The translations under genes and the position numbers were made by a program. Source: Acidobacteriota bacterium (GTDB lineage Bacteria > Acidobacteriota > Terriglobia > Terriglobales > Acidobacteriaceae). From it: a DNA stretch of 34,911 bases. The notes beneath the pieces were generated by a model. That model ran no database searches. It was given only the letters and a program-made list of their open reading frames with translations, and was not told where the DNA came from. Where the stretch lies: positions 1 through 34,911 of the forward strand of contig JAJYAE010000005.1 of NCBI GenBank assembly GCA_021779695.1, read 5' to 3'. Below are positions 16,907 through 26,800 of this stretch, one piece after another; the stretch's first letter is position 1; every line of letters starts with the position of its first letter.

Positions 16907-18220
16907 ATGATGCGAGGCGTGGAGAGACGAGACAGGGCGCGCGCGTGGCGCTTGCAGCAGGCTGCGGCGGTCGCGGTGGGGCTGGGCTTGATGGCGGCGG
17001 TTGGCTGCAAGAAAGAAGCTGCGCCGGAGCCCGAGGTAACGGTGCAGGCCGAGCATCCGGAGCAGGGACCGATTGCCGAACACATCGTGGCAGACGCGGT
17101 GCTGACGCCGCTGGCCCAGGCGGCGATTGAGCCGAAGATTACGGCGCCGGTGAACAAGTTCCTTGTGCAGCGCGGAGACAAGGTGCAGGAGGGCGAGCTC
17201 CTGGCGGTGCTGGAGAATCGCGACCTGGCAGCTGCGGCGATGGACAACAAGGGCTCGTATGAGGCGGCGCAGGCCGCGTATGCGACGGCGACCAAGGCGC
17301 AGGTGCCGGAGGACGCACAGAAGGCAGAGCTGGACTATGCGCAGGCGAAGGCAAACCTGGATCTGAACCAGAGCATTGTGAACAGCCGCAAACAACTTTT
17401 CAAGGAAGGCGCGATTCCAGGGCGCGACCTGGACACGGCTGTGGCGGCGCTGGTGCAGGCACAGGCGGCGTATGACAGCGCGGCGAAGCATCTGGAATCG
17501 ATGAAGCAGGTGAGCCACGAGGCGGCGCTGAAGTCTGCGCAGGGGCAGTTGACCTCAGCCGAGGGCAAGTTCAAAGGCGCAGAGGCGCAGGTGAGCTACT
17601 CGGAGATTCGCAGCCCGATTCGCGGCGTGGTGACGGACCGGCCGCTGTTTGCGGGCGAGACGGCGGCGGCAGGCGCGCCGCTGATTACCGTGATGGACAC
17701 CTCCGTGCTGATTGCGAAGACGCACCTGGGGCAAAGCATGGTGCAGATGATGAAGCTGGGCGACAAGGCAACGGTAATCGTCCCCGGCGTGGATGCGCCT
17801 GTGCCGGCGACGGTGAGCCTGATCAGCCCAGCGCTGGACCCCGGCAGCACGACGGTAGAGGTGTGGCTGAAGATCGACAACAAGGCGGGCAAGCTGAAGG
17901 TGGGCACGCCGGTGAAGGCGTCGATTACCGGGCACACGGTAGCGAACGCGCTGAAGGTGCCTGCGGCCGCAATTTTGACGGCGCAGGATGGCAGCAAATC
18001 CGTGATGGTGATTGGCCCGGATGGAACCGCGCAGCGCAAAACAGTGACGGTGGGCATTGCCGATGGTGATGACGTGCAACTGCTGAGCGGCGCGGGACCG
18101 GGCGATACGGTGATCACCGGCGGCGCGTATGGACTGGACACGGGCACCAAGGTGAAAGTGGGAGCCGCCGACGCGGACGATGCAAAACCGAAGGGCGCCG
18201 ACAGCGGAGGGGACAACTGA
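16907..18220 (+). CDS. RND efflux periplasmic adaptor lipoprotein (membrane-fusion protein)
   Basis: This 437-residue adaptor joins the inner-membrane RND pump to the TolC-like channel. It has a lipobox-like AVGC after the hydrophobic stretch, suggesting lipid anchoring. The barrel-sandwich halves are visible as IEPKITAPVNKFLVQRGDKVQEGELLAVLE and YSEIRSPIRGVVTDRPLFAGETAAAG, separated by a long Ala/Gln/Lys-rich coiled-coil hairpin; a beta-barrel region with ALDPGSTTVEVWLKI follows. A TTG start at 16892 is possible, but the ATG at 16907 has GAGGGA seven bases upstream. The last base of the stop codon is the first of the pump's ATG (TGATG), so the two are translationally coupled. Confidence 0.95.
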   Translation: MMRGVERRDRARAWRLQQAAAVAVGLGLMAAVGCKKEAAPEPEVTVQAEHPEQGPIAEHIVADAVLTPLAQAAIEPKITAPVNKFLVQRGDKVQEGELLAVLENRDLAAAAMDNKGSYEAAQAAYATATKAQVPEDAQKAELDYAQAKANLDLNQSIVNSRKQLFKEGAIPGRDLDTAVAALVQAQAAYDSAAKHLESMKQVSHEAALKSAQGQLTSAEGKFKGAEAQVSYSEIRSPIRGVVTDRPLFAGETAAAGAPLITVMDTSVLIAKTHLGQSMVQMMKLGDKATVIVPGVDAPVPATVSLISPALDPGSTTVEVWLKIDNKAGKLKVGTPVKASITGHTVANALKVPAAAILTAQDGSKSVMVIGPDGTAQRKTVTVGIADGDDVQLLSGAGPGDTVITGGAYGLDTGTKVKVGAADADDAKPKGADSGGDN

Positions 18221-21200
18221 TGCTGAAGGCGACCTCGGATGCGTCCGTGCAGAAGCCATTCTGGCTGGCGCGGACCACGCGCACGATCTTCTTCTTCGCC
18301 GCTGTGCTGACCGTTGCCGGCATCTACCTGGCGACGCGCGTGCCGATCTCAGTGTTCCCGGAGACGAACTTTCCGCGCGTGGTGATCGGCGTGGACAACG
18401 GCGTGATGCCGGTGGAGCAGATGGAGGTGACGATCACGCGGCCCATTGAGGACGCGGTGAACGCGGTGCCGGGGCTACGCACGGTGCGGTCCACGACGAG
18501 CCGCGGGTCGGCGGAAGTGAGCCTGTTCTTCGACTGGAACTCGGATATGGTGCTCTCGCTGCAACTGGTGGATGCGGCGCTGAGCAAGGTGGGGCAGACG
18601 CTGCCCTCGACGGTGCGCATCACGACGAACCGGCTGACCTTTGCAACGTTTCCGATTCTGGGCTACAGCCTGTCGTCCGACACAGTGCCGCAGACGCAGT
18701 TGTGGGAGATCGCCACCTATGATCTGAAGCCGCCGTTGAATCGTGTGGATGGCGTGAGCACGGTGCTGGTGCAGGGCGGGAAGGTGCCGGAGTTTCACGT
18801 GGTGCCGAACCTGGCGCTGCTGGCCAATGACGGCGTGACGATTACGGACCTGGTGACTGCGATTCAGGCTTCGAACATTGTGGCCTCACCGGGGCTGTAC
18901 GAAGCGAATCACCAGTTGATTCTGGGCCTGGTTGGCGCGCAGGTGCATGACGCGGACCATCTGCGGCAACTGGTGGTGAAGACGACAGCGACGGGCGCGC
19001 CGGTGCGCGTGGCCGATGTGGCGACGGTGGAGCAGGCGACGATGCCCGTCTACACAACGGTGACCGCAAACGGCAAGCAGGCTGTGCTGATTACGATTGC
19101 GCGGCAACCGGCGAGCAACACGGTGGCCGTGGCCGATGCGGTGTCAGTGGAAGTGGCGCAACTGCGCAGGAAGCTGCCGCCGGGCGTGCGGCTGGAACCC
19201 TTCTACGACCAGTCGCAACTGGTGCGGGACAGCATTGGAAGCGTCCGCGACGCAATTGTGATTGGCCTGCTGCTGGCGTGCGTGATTCTGTTCCTCTTCC
19301 TGCGCGACTGGAGTTCTTCGCTGATTGCGGGCCTCGTCATCCCCGTCACGATTGCGGTGACGATTGTGGTGTTGTGGGCCATCGGGCAGAGCTTCAACCT
19401 GATGACGCTGGGCGGGCTGGCGGCGGCGATCGGTCTGGTCATCGATGATGCGATTGTCGTGGTGGAAAACATTGTGATGCATCGCGACGCGGGCGAGAGC
19501 CGCACGGAAGCGGTGCGCAAGGCGCTGAAGGAGATTACGACGCCGCTGATTGGCTCGACGATTACGCCGGTGGTGGTGTTTGTGCCGCTGATTGCGACGA
19601 GCGGGGTGACGGGAAGCTTTTTCCGCGCGCTGGCGATCACGATGGCTGCGTCGCTGCTGACCTCGCTGCTGCTGGCGCTGACGTGGACGCCGGGGCTGAG
19701 CCTTGTGCTGCTGCACCAGCAACGCAAGCACGAAGGCGGCGACGACCATGCCGCTGGGAAATTCCTGACGAAGGTTCTGCAGATTCATCGCCGCGTGCTG
19801 GACTGGGCGCTGGCCAAGCCGCTGTGGCTGGGCGGCGCGTGTGTGCTGCTGGTGCTTGCGACGTGGGCTGGCTATCAGGCGCTGGGTTCAGACCTGCTGC
19901 CGGAGATGGATGAGGGCGGCTTCATCCTCGACTACATCATGCCGGCGGGCAGCTCACTGAGCGAGACGAATCGCGTGCTGGAGCATGTGGAGCGAATTCT
20001 GCACGACACGCCGGAGGTGGAGATTACGTCGCGCCGGACGGGCCTGCAGATGGGGCTGGCGGCGGTGACGGAAGCGAATACAGGCGACTTTACGGTGAAG
20101 CTGAAGTCGCACCGGAGCCGCGGCATCGACGAGGTGATGGCGGATGTGCGCGCGCAGATTCGCGCCAAGGAGCCGGAGCTGGATATTGAATTTACGCAGG
20201 TGCTGCAGGACATGATCGGCGACCTCTCGAATGCGCCGGAGCCGATCCAGATCAAGATCTTCTCCAACGATGAAGCAACGCTGACCCAGCTTGGGCCGCG
20301 GGTGGGCGATGCGATCGGCAAGATTCCCGGCGTGGTGGATGTGCAGAACGGCATCGAGAACACGATCAGCGGACCGGCAACAAACTTCCAGGTCGAACCG
20401 GTGACGGCGGGACGGATGGGCTTTACGCCGACGGAGGTCTCAGAGGATGCGACGTCGATTCTGGACGGGCTGCCGACGACCGACCCGCTGATTGCGAACG
20501 AGCGGCCGTATACGATTCGCGTGCGACTGAGCGACGAGCACCGCAGTTCATTGGACGCGATTGAGAACACGGTCTTCAACAGCAGCAGCGGTCACATGGC
20601 TACGCTGGGCTCGCTGGCTACGATTCAGCAACTGCCTCCGCAGAACGAGGTGCGGCGCGAAAATCTGCAGCGGCTGGTCACGGTGACGGGAAGGCTGGAG
20701 GGGTCGGACCTGGGCACAGGGATGGCGCGAGTGAAGCAGACCGTGGCCGGGCTGCACCTGCCAGCCAGCGTGCGCGTGGAATATGGCGGGACGTATGAAG
20801 AGCAGCAGAAGTCGTTCCGCGATCTGCTGCAGGTGCTGGTGCTGGCACTGGCTCTGGTGTTTGGCGTACTGCTGACGGAGTTCCGGAACTTCCCTGCCCC
20901 GATTGCGATTCTGACTTCGTCGGTGCTGTCGATCTCGGGCGTGATTCTGGCGCTGCTGGTGACGAACACGACCTTTAACGTGGCATCGTTCATGGGCCTC
21001 ATCATGGTGATCGGAATTGTGGCGAAGAACGGAATCCTGCTGCTGGATGCGGACGAGAAGTTTCGCGCGGCGGGAGCGTCCGCGGAAGAGGCGATGATTC
21101 ACGCGGCGCAACGCCGGCTGCGGCCCATCGTGATGACGGCGATTGCGGCGGTGTGTGGCATGCTGCCGCTGGCCTTTGCGCTGGGCTCGGGCTCGCAGAT

Positions 21201-21360
21201 GCTGCAGCCGCTGGCGATCGCGGTCATCGGCGGACTGACGATTTCGATGGTGCTGAGCCTGGTGGTGACGCCGGTTGTGTACTACCTGCTGACGCGCCAC
21301 CGCAGCGAGAGCGAGGACGAGCTGGAGGCTTCGACCGTCGAAGTCCCGATGGCACAATAG
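18220..21360 (+). CDS. RND-family efflux pump, inner-membrane permease
   Basis: This 1046-residue proton-driven transporter has the full RND length and two-fold layout. A first transmembrane helix near residues 20-40 is followed by a large periplasmic domain (RVPISVFPETNFPRV at its start), helices 2-6 with the proton-relay motif GLVIDDAIVVVENI, a short cytoplasmic loop, helix 7, a second periplasmic domain, and helices 8-12 with FMGLIMVIGIVAKNGILLLD. The DD pair fits the multidrug/hydrophobe (HAE) branch better than the metal branch, but the divergence is large and the substrate is unknown. It forms one operon with the channel and adaptor genes upstream. No dedicated regulator lies beside the operon. 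Confidence 0.96.
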   Translation: MLKATSDASVQKPFWLARTTRTIFFFAAVLTVAGIYLATRVPISVFPETNFPRVVIGVDNGVMPVEQMEVTITRPIEDAVNAVPGLRTVRSTTSRGSAEVSLFFDWNSDMVLSLQLVDAALSKVGQTLPSTVRITTNRLTFATFPILGYSLSSDTVPQTQLWEIATYDLKPPLNRVDGVSTVLVQGGKVPEFHVVPNLALLANDGVTITDLVTAIQASNIVASPGLYEANHQLILGLVGAQVHDADHLRQLVVKTTATGAPVRVADVATVEQATMPVYTTVTANGKQAVLITIARQPASNTVAVADAVSVEVAQLRRKLPPGVRLEPFYDQSQLVRDSIGSVRDAIVIGLLLACVILFLFLRDWSSSLIAGLVIPVTIAVTIVVLWAIGQSFNLMTLGGLAAAIGLVIDDAIVVVENIVMHRDAGESRTEAVRKALKEITTPLIGSTITPVVVFVPLIATSGVTGSFFRALAITMAASLLTSLLLALTWTPGLSLVLLHQQRKHEGGDDHAAGKFLTKVLQIHRRVLDWALAKPLWLGGACVLLVLATWAGYQALGSDLLPEMDEGGFILDYIMPAGSSLSETNRVLEHVERILHDTPEVEITSRRTGLQMGLAAVTEANTGDFTVKLKSHRSRGIDEVMADVRAQIRAKEPELDIEFTQVLQDMIGDLSNAPEPIQIKIFSNDEATLTQLGPRVGDAIGKIPGVVDVQNGIENTISGPATNFQVEPVTAGRMGFTPTEVSEDATSILDGLPTTDPLIANERPYTIRVRLSDEHRSSLDAIENTVFNSSSGHMATLGSLATIQQLPPQNEVRRENLQRLVTVTGRLEGSDLGTGMARVKQTVAGLHLPASVRVEYGGTYEEQQKSFRDLLQVLVLALALVFGVLLTEFRNFPAPIAILTSSVLSISGVILALLVTNTTFNVASFMGLIMVIGIVAKNGILLLDADEKFRAAGASAEEAMIHAAQRRLRPIVMTAIAAVCGMLPLAFALGSGSQMLQPLAIAVIGGLTISMVLSLVVTPVVYYLLTRHRSESEDELEASTVEVPMAQ

Positions 21361-21364
21361 ACCT

Positions 21365-22021
21365 ATGCCGTTTCCGGATGGGATTGTGTTGTCGCAGGGA
21401 GAGGCTCGCGTGCTGGGCGCGCTGGTGGAGAAGGAAGTCACGACGCCGGAGTACTATCCGCTGAGCCTGAATGCGCTGGTGAATGCGTGCAATCAGCGCT
21501 CGAACCGCGAGCCGGTGATGCAGCTGAGCGAAGACGAGGTGCGTGAGGCGCTGCACGGGCTGGAAGAGCAGCGGCTGGCGGGGGCGGCGCGCGGCGCCGA
21601 GGGCCGCGTGGCGAAGTATGAGCACTGGCTCGGTGAAGCCTTTAACCTGACGCGCGCGGAGACGGCCCTGCTGTGTGTGCTACTCCTGCGCGGTCCGCAG
21701 ACGCCGGGCGAGCTGCGCGGACGCACGGAGCGGATGCACCGCTTTGAAGAGATCGGCGAGGTGACAGCCGGGCTGGAAAGGCTGCGGACGCGTGAGCCAG
21801 CACTGGTGAGCGTGCTGCCGCGGCAACCGGGAACGAAGGAGTCGCGCTACGCCCATCTGCTCTCGGGCGCAGCCGAGGGCTGGACGCGCGGCGATGCGGC
21901 GCCTGCAACGGCCGGCGAGGCAAGCCAGACCGAGCGCATGGCGCAACTGGAGTCAGAGGTGGCGGAGTTGCGGCAGGAGGTAGCGGCGCTGCGTGACAAT
22001 CTCAATGCCCTGCTGGGCTGA
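21365..22021 (+). CDS. YceH-family (DUF480) protein
   Basis: This 218-residue protein matches the YceH/DUF480 family: tandem winged-helix domains with the conserved block ARVLGALVEKEVTTPEYYPLSLNALVNACNQRSNR, followed by ETALLCVLLLRGPQTPGELRGRTERM and a C-terminal coiled coil (about 185-217, QLESEVAELRQEVAALRDNL). The family's biological role is not established; a nucleic-acid-binding role is only suggested by the fold. It starts four bases after the pump's stop and so is probably read with the efflux operon. Its end converges with rfbD across a 12-base gap, where I see no terminator. Confidence 0.92.
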   Translation: MPFPDGIVLSQGEARVLGALVEKEVTTPEYYPLSLNALVNACNQRSNREPVMQLSEDEVREALHGLEEQRLAGAARGAEGRVAKYEHWLGEAFNLTRAETALLCVLLLRGPQTPGELRGRTERMHRFEEIGEVTAGLERLRTREPALVSVLPRQPGTKESRYAHLLSGAAEGWTRGDAAPATAGEASQTERMAQLESEVAELRQEVAALRDNLNALLG

Positions 22022-22033
22022 GCACGTTGCGCG

Positions 22034-22927
22034 CTACTGAGCGAGGCGGGCCATGACCTCTTCGAGGGCAGCCTGCCAGGGAGCGAGGCGCACGCCGAAG
22101 GCCTGGAATAATTTTTCGCCATAAAGAACGGAATAGGCAGGACGACGCGCGGGCGTGGGGAACTCCGACGAGGGGATGGGAACGACCTCGGGCGCGGGCG
22201 CGTGCAGGACGCGCTCGGCCTGCGCGAAGATGGCGCGCGCGAAGCCGCACCACGACGTGGAGCCGGAACAGGCCATGTGGTAGATGCCTGGGAAATCCGC
22301 GGGTGCACTGTTATTGAGGATGCGGTCTGCGATGCGGCGAGTGGCATCGGCAAGCTGCATGGAGCTGGTGGGTGCGCCAATCTGATCATCGACGACACGG
22401 AGTTGCTTGCGCTCATTGCCCAGGCGGAGCATGGTGAGCAGGAAGTTTTTGCCGTGGGGTCCGTAGACCCAACTGGTGCGAAAGATCAGTGAGCGGCCGC
22501 CGATCTGCTGGATGGCCTGCTCGCCTTCCAGCTTCGTCTGCCCGTAGACATTCAGCGGATTTGTGGCGTCGGTTTCGACCCAGGGCGAGGACTTCGACCC
22601 ATCAAAAACGTAATCGGTGGAGTAGTGGACGAAGAGAGCGTTCACGCTCAGCGCTTCTTCCGCAAGCACTGCGGGAGCGTGCGAGTTGATGGCGCGGGCG
22701 AGCTCTGGCTCGGACTCGGCGCGATCGACGGCGGTGTAGGCGGCGGCGTTGAGAATGAGCTGGGGCGCAGTTTGACGAACGATGGAGCGAAGCTGGTCCG
22801 GGCGGGAAAAGTCGGCGACTTCGCGGCTGCGCGCGATGACATCGCCGGCATCGGCGAAGCTGCGCTGGAGTTCGCGACCGAGTTGGCCAGTTGAGCCGAG
22901 GATGAGGATGCGTGGCTTCGTTGTCAC
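22034..22927 (-). CDS. rfbD: dTDP-4-dehydrorhamnose reductase
   Basis: This 297-residue cytoplasmic enzyme performs the last step of dTDP-L-rhamnose synthesis, reducing dTDP-4-keto-L-rhamnose with NAD(P)H. The Rossmann motif GSTGQLGRE near the start, the catalytic-site YSTDYVFDG, the YGQTKLEGE motif (Tyr-x3-Lys) and RTSWVYGPHGKNF are all present. Its ATG overlaps the rfbC stop by four bases (ATGA). It is the last gene of the leftward rhamnose operon. Confidence 0.97.
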   Translation of the reverse strand: MTTKPRILILGSTGQLGRELQRSFADAGDVIARSREVADFSRPDQLRSIVRQTAPQLILNAAAYTAVDRAESEPELARAINSHAPAVLAEEALSVNALFVHYSTDYVFDGSKSSPWVETDATNPLNVYGQTKLEGEQAIQQIGGRSLIFRTSWVYGPHGKNFLLTMLRLGNERKQLRVVDDQIGAPTSSMQLADATRRIADRILNNSAPADFPGIYHMACSGSTSWCGFARAIFAQAERVLHAPAPEVVPIPSSEFPTPARRPAYSVLYGEKLFQAFGVRLAPWQAALEEVMARLAQ

Positions 22928-23469
22928 CCGAAGACCTCGGCCGTCGCGAGAAGCGCACCTTTGGCGTCCTTGTCAGAGACGATGGCGGCCTGCGCGTCGA
23001 CGGGCCATGGAATGGCGAGGTCGGAGTCATTCCAGACGATGGTGCGCTCACCGGCGGGCGAGTAGAAATTGGTGACCTTGTAGGCAAAACCCGCGACATC
23101 GGACAGGACGAGAAAGCCGTGCCCGAAGCCCTCGGGAATCCAGAGCATCTGGCCGTTGTCGCCAGTGAGCTCGACGGTAACGTGTTTGCCGAAGTGCGGC
23201 GAGCTGCGGCGCAGATCGACGGCGACATCGAGGACGGCGCCGTGCGTGACGCGGACGAGCTTGCCCTGCGGCTGGATGACCTGATAGTGGATGCCGCGCA
23301 CGACGTTCTTCTTTGAGAGAGAAAAATTGTCCTGGACCCAGCGCGCGGGCAGACCTGCCTCAGCCATGCCACGCTCGTGCCAGGTCTCCCAAAAGGCTCC
23401 GCGGCTGTCACGGTAGATGGTTGGGGTAAAGAGCAGGACTCCAGGCAGGGCCGTCTCAGTGACCTTCAT
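22924..23469 (-). CDS. rfbC: dTDP-4-dehydrorhamnose 3,5-epimerase
   Basis: This 181-residue cupin-fold epimerase converts dTDP-4-keto-6-deoxy-D-glucose to the L-rhamno form. Signature segments are [20 protein letters not shown] (including the catalytic His), [43 protein letters not shown] and the late [21 protein letters not shown]. Length is normal for the family. It overlaps rfbA upstream and rfbD downstream by four bases each. Confidence 0.97.
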   Translation of the reverse strand: MKVTETALPGVLLFTPTIYRDSRGAFWETWHERGMAEAGLPARWVQDNFSLSKKNVVRGIHYQVIQPQGKLVRVTHGAVLDVAVDLRRSSPHFGKHVTVELTGDNGQMLWIPEGFGHGFLVLSDVAGFAYKVTNFYSPAGERTIVWNDSDLAIPWPVDAQAAIVSDKDAKGALLATAEVFG

Positions 23470-24362
23470 CCTTCTAACTCCTCGATGGAAGTGTGCGGTT
23501 CATCGCGGAGAGCCAGCAGGTACTGGCCGTAGCCGCTCTTACGGACGGGCTGTGCAAGCTCTTCGAGTTTGGCTGCGTCGATGTAGCCCATGCGGTAGGC
23601 GATCTCCTCGGGGCAGGCAATCTTGAGGCCCTGGCGACGCTCGATAGTCTGCACGAAGAGGCCGGCTTCGATGAGCGAATCGTGCGTGCCGGTGTCGAGC
23701 CAGGCCATGCCGCGGCTCATCACCCTGACCTTCAGCGTGCCTTGCTCGAGATAAATCCGGTTGAGGTCGGTAATCTCGAGTTCGCCGCGCGGCGAGGGCT
23801 TGAGTGACTGGGCCAGGCGGACGACGTTCGAGTCGTAGAAGTAAAGTCCGGTGACGGCGTACCGCGAACGGGGTTGTCTGGGCTTTTCTTCGATGCTGAT
23901 GGCGTGGCCTTTGGCGTCAAACTCGACGACGCCGTAGCGCTCGGGGTCATGGACCGGATAGGCGAAGACGACGGAGCCGGACTGGACCGTGGCTGCAGAT
24001 TGCAGCTCTTTGGCGAAGGATTGGCCGTAGAAGATGTTGTCGCCGAGGATGAGGGAGCAGGTATCGTCGCCGATGAACTCGCGGCCGATGAGGAAGGCTT
24101 GTGCGAGACCGTCCGGGCTGGGCTGAACAGCGTATTGCAGGCTGATGCCCCACTGGGAGCCGTCGCCGAGCAGGTCGCGGAAGCGCGGCAGATCCTGGGG
24201 CGTGGAGATGATGAGGATCTCCCGCAAGCCAGCGAGCATGAGCGTGGTGAGCGGGTAGTAGATCATCGGCTTGTCGTAGACCGGCAGCAGTTGCTTCGAG
24301 ACCACGTGCGTGACCGGATAGAGGCGCGTGCCCGAGCCTCCGGCAAGAATAATGCCTTTCAT
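23466..24362 (-). CDS. rfbA: Glucose-1-phosphate thymidylyltransferase
   Basis: This 298-residue enzyme makes dTDP-glucose from dTTP and glucose-1-phosphate, the first step of the pathway. The nucleotide-binding signature [16 protein letters not shown] opens the protein, followed by [28 protein letters not shown] and [16 protein letters not shown]. The frame is open to 24398, but the family N-terminus and the 4-base ATGA overlap with the rfbB stop fix the start at 24362. It sits second in the operon. Confidence 0.97.
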   Translation of the reverse strand: MKGIILAGGSGTRLYPVTHVVSKQLLPVYDKPMIYYPLTTLMLAGLREILIISTPQDLPRFRDLLGDGSQWGISLQYAVQPSPDGLAQAFLIGREFIGDDTCSLILGDNIFYGQSFAKELQSAATVQSGSVVFAYPVHDPERYGVVEFDAKGHAISIEEKPRQPRSRYAVTGLYFYDSNVVRLAQSLKPSPRGELEITDLNRIYLEQGTLKVRVMSRGMAWLDTGTHDSLIEAGLFVQTIERRQGLKIACPEEIAYRMGYIDAAKLEELAQPVRKSGYGQYLLALRDEPHTSIEELEG

Positions 24363-25447
24363 GAAGCAGCCCTTTCGCCGTAGTTTTTGCGAATCCACTC
24401 AAGGTAGGCGCCGGTACGCACGCTTTGTACCCAGGCATCATTTTCGAGATACCATGTAACGGTCTTGCGAAGGCCGCTCTCAAAGGGCTGTGCGGGGCGC
24501 CAGTCCAGTTCGCTGGCGATCTTGTTTGCGTTGATGGCATAGCGCCGGTCGTGGCCGGGGCGGTCTTTCACAAAGGTGATGAGCTTGCGCCGAGGGCCGA
24601 CGGACGGGTTGGGGCGCAGCTCGTCGACCAGGTCGCAGATGGCCGTAACGACATCGAGGTTTTTGCGTTCGCTGTTGCCGCCGATGTTGTAGGTTTCGCC
24701 GGGGCGGCCGCGCTCGAGCACGGTGCGGATGGCGGCGCAGTGCTCTTCCACAAAGAGCCAGTCGCGCACGTTCTGGCCGTCGCCGTAGACGGGCAAAGGC
24801 TTGCCTTCGAGGGCGTTGAGGATCACGAGCGGGATGAGCTTCTCGGGAAACTGGAAGGGACCGTAGTTGTTCGAGCAGTTGGTCGTGAGCACCGGCATGC
24901 CGTAGGTGTGGAAGTAGGCCCGCGCGAAGTGGTCCGACGCTGCCTTGGAGGCCGCATAGGGGCTGTTGGGCGCGTAGGGCGTGGTCTCGGAGAATGCGGG
25001 ATCGTCGGGGCCAAGAGTGCCATAGACCTCGTCGGTAGAGACGTGCAGGAAGCGAAAGCGGCGGCGGGCATCTTCTTCGAGTGCAGACCAGTAGCGCCGG
25101 GCTTCTTCGAGTAGCGTGAAGGTGCCCTGCACGTTGGTGCGAACGAAGGCGTCAGGGCCGGTGATGGAGCGGTCGACATGGCTCTCGGCGGCGAAGTGGA
25201 CGATGGCGTCGGGCTGGAATTTCGCGAGCAGCGAGCGCACGAGAGCGCCATCGCAGATGTCGCCGCGGGTGAGGCTGTAGCGCGGGTCACTGGCGATCGA
25301 GGCCAGATTTTCCGGGTTTCCCGCGTAGGTGAGGAGGTCGAGATTGCAGACGCGGACATCGACGTTTGCGGCGAGGATTTGGAGGACGAAGTTGGACCCA
25401 ATGAAGCCGGCTCCGCCGGTGACGAGGACAGCCTGGAATTGCTTCAT
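24359..25447 (-). CDS. rfbB: dTDP-glucose 4,6-dehydratase
   Basis: This 362-residue short-chain dehydrogenase/epimerase-type enzyme converts dTDP-glucose to dTDP-4-keto-6-deoxyglucose with bound NAD. It shows [13 protein letters not shown], the [14 protein letters not shown] segment, the catalytic HVSTDEVYG (Thr-Asp-Glu) and the [11 protein letters not shown]yr-x3-Lys pair, then [18 protein letters not shown]. An in-frame TTG lies six bases upstream; the ATG at 25447 has AGGAGA about ten bases upstream. It is the first gene of the rfbB-A-C-D operon, whose promoter must lie in the 25448-25651 gap shared with the divergent nucleotidyltransferase gene. Confidence 0.97.
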   Translation of the reverse strand: MKQFQAVLVTGGAGFIGSNFVLQILAANVDVRVCNLDLLTYAGNPENLASIASDPRYSLTRGDICDGALVRSLLAKFQPDAIVHFAAESHVDRSITGPDAFVRTNVQGTFTLLEEARRYWSALEEDARRRFRFLHVSTDEVYGTLGPDDPAFSETTPYAPNSPYAASKAASDHFARAYFHTYGMPVLTTNCSNNYGPFQFPEKLIPLVILNALEGKPLPVYGDGQNVRDWLFVEEHCAAIRTVLERGRPGETYNIGGNSERKNLDVVTAICDLVDELRPNPSVGPRRKLITFVKDRPGHDRRYAINANKIASELDWRPAQPFESGLRKTVTWYLENDAWVQSVRTGAYLEWIRKNYGERAAS

Positions 25448-25580
25448 TACCAAGAAATCTCCTGCTGGTGAAGGTTCTCATCGATGGGAGCGGCAGTCCA
25501 TCTCCCTCGATTGATGCCACCGCCCAGACTCCTTCAAGCAAAGTAAATTGGGCGTAGCGCTTTCAATTGATACCGCAGTT

Positions 25581-25613
25581 GTATAGCTCTCCCCTGCCGG
25601 CTCTCTGCTATAC
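25581..25613. promoter_or_regulatory. Seven-base inverted repeat in the divergent rfbB/nucleotidyltransferase promoter region
   Basis: GTATAGC at 25581-25587 and GCTATAC at 25607-25613 are perfect reverse complements separated by 19 bases, centred 55 bases upstream of the gene starting at 25652. Such spaced dyads are typical of dimeric-regulator operators, but chance cannot be excluded and no cognate regulator is in the window. Confidence 0.35.
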
Positions 25614-25651
25614 GCTGGGAAGTAGCCCAGCGCACCAGTCCAGGGAGTTGT

Positions 25652-26800
25652 ATGCCACTGAATCAAGACATTGTTAACCTGGCTCGCTTTATTGTACGTT
25701 GCGACCCGCGAGACCTGTCCAAGGCGGGAAGCGCGCCAACCGATTCGGTGAAAGACTGGAATTCGTTTATTGCGCTAGCCGAGGCGCACCGCATAGGGCC
25801 GCTGAGCCATGCCGTGCTGACTGGCACCGGTGCCGCGATACCCTCCGCGGCAGAGCAAGCGCTGACGCAGGTACGCAAGCGGCACACAATACTGAACCTC
25901 GCACGGGCCGCGGAACTGTTGCAGGTGCTTGAGGCCTTTCGGACTGAAAACATTGCGGCGATGCCGTTCAAAGGTGTTGCGCTTTCGGCCCAACTCTACG
26001 GGGATTACACCCTCCGTGCCGCGGGCGATCTGGACCTACTCATTCGCTGGAACGACTTACAGAAGGCGACAAAGATCATCCTTGCCAGAGGGTATAGGCT
26101 TACGACTCCACTACGACCTGACGGGCGCCCGGTTGCCGAAGACTTCTTCGAATATCAGTTTGAACGGCCCTCCGACGGCATGTTTCTGGAGCTTCGCTGG
26201 AAAATGGACTTTGTGCATCCGTGCTACCATCATTCTATCGGGCTGGAATGGATTGGCAGCCATTGTCATACCGTTCGGCTTGCGGGTGGGGAGGTTTCGG
26301 CACCCGACGCAGAGACGACGCTGTTATTGCTCTGCATGCACGGCAGCAAGCATCGGTGGTCGCGCCTGAACTGGGTGTGTGATGTCGCACAATTGCTACG
26401 TACCACGCCCCATTTGGATTGGGCCAGACTGCGATGCGGTGCACAGGAAGCTGGTCTCAAGAAGGCAGTCGCGCTTGGGCTTTTGCTGGCAGTGTCATTT
26501 GGCGGAGTTCCTCGCTTGGCAGAAGCTACTTGGGAACTAGACTCGTTTCCCTACGTTCGGACGATCGCTAATAAACTAGGACGGGAGCTCCCAGAAAGCA
26601 CAAAACGGGAACTCCGTGGCTTCCTCCAGTTCCATGCACATGTGCTGGACCGCCCGGATCTGCTCCGATTCGTTTTTTCGCGGGAGATCCTGCGCCCGAC
26701 ACGCCGCGACGAGGAATTTTTCCCTTTGCCACCGTCCCTCCAGTGGATGCATGTGCTCATCCGGCCATTCCGCCTGCTGATGGACCGCTCCGCGCGGTGA
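25652..26800 (+). CDS. Nucleotidyltransferase-fold protein (PF14907-like)
   Basis: This 382-residue protein resembles the uncharacterised nucleotidyltransferase family PF14907. The core is AMPFKGVALSAQLYGDYTLRAAGDLDLLIRWNDLQKA (about residues 106-143), where GD-L-DLL carries the paired acidic residues of the nucleotidyltransferase fold. A second acidic segment, LCMHGSKHRWSRLNWVCDVAQLL, follows about 90 residues later. Family members are seen in polysaccharide and lasso-peptide gene clusters of other bacteria, but their reaction is unknown; I see no lasso-peptide cyclase or leader peptidase here. The ATG at 25652 has AGGGAG five bases upstream. It is divergent from the rhamnose operon. Confidence 0.82.
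   Translation: MPLNQDIVNLARFIVRCDPRDLSKAGSAPTDSVKDWNSFIALAEAHRIGPLSHAVLTGTGAAIPSAAEQALTQVRKRHTILNLARAAELLQVLEAFRTENIAAMPFKGVALSAQLYGDYTLRAAGDLDLLIRWNDLQKATKIILARGYRLTTPLRPDGRPVAEDFFEYQFERPSDGMFLELRWKMDFVHPCYHHSIGLEWIGSHCHTVRLAGGEVSAPDAETTLLLLCMHGSKHRWSRLNWVCDVAQLLRTTPHLDWARLRCGAQEAGLKKAVALGLLLAVSFGGVPRLAEATWELDSFPYVRTIANKLGRELPESTKRELRGFLQFHAHVLDRPDLLRFVFSREILRPTRRDEEFFPLPPSLQWMHVLIRPFRLLMDRSAR

Noticed and set aside
15514..17295. 593-residue minus-strand frame opposite the TolC-like gene
   Set aside because: It is an Arg/His/Gln-rich mirror of a GC-rich gene with strong family motifs on the plus strand.
25652..26800. Lasso-peptide cluster suggested by the PF14907-like gene
   Set aside because: No asparagine-synthetase-like cyclase, leader peptidase or precursor peptide is found on either side.
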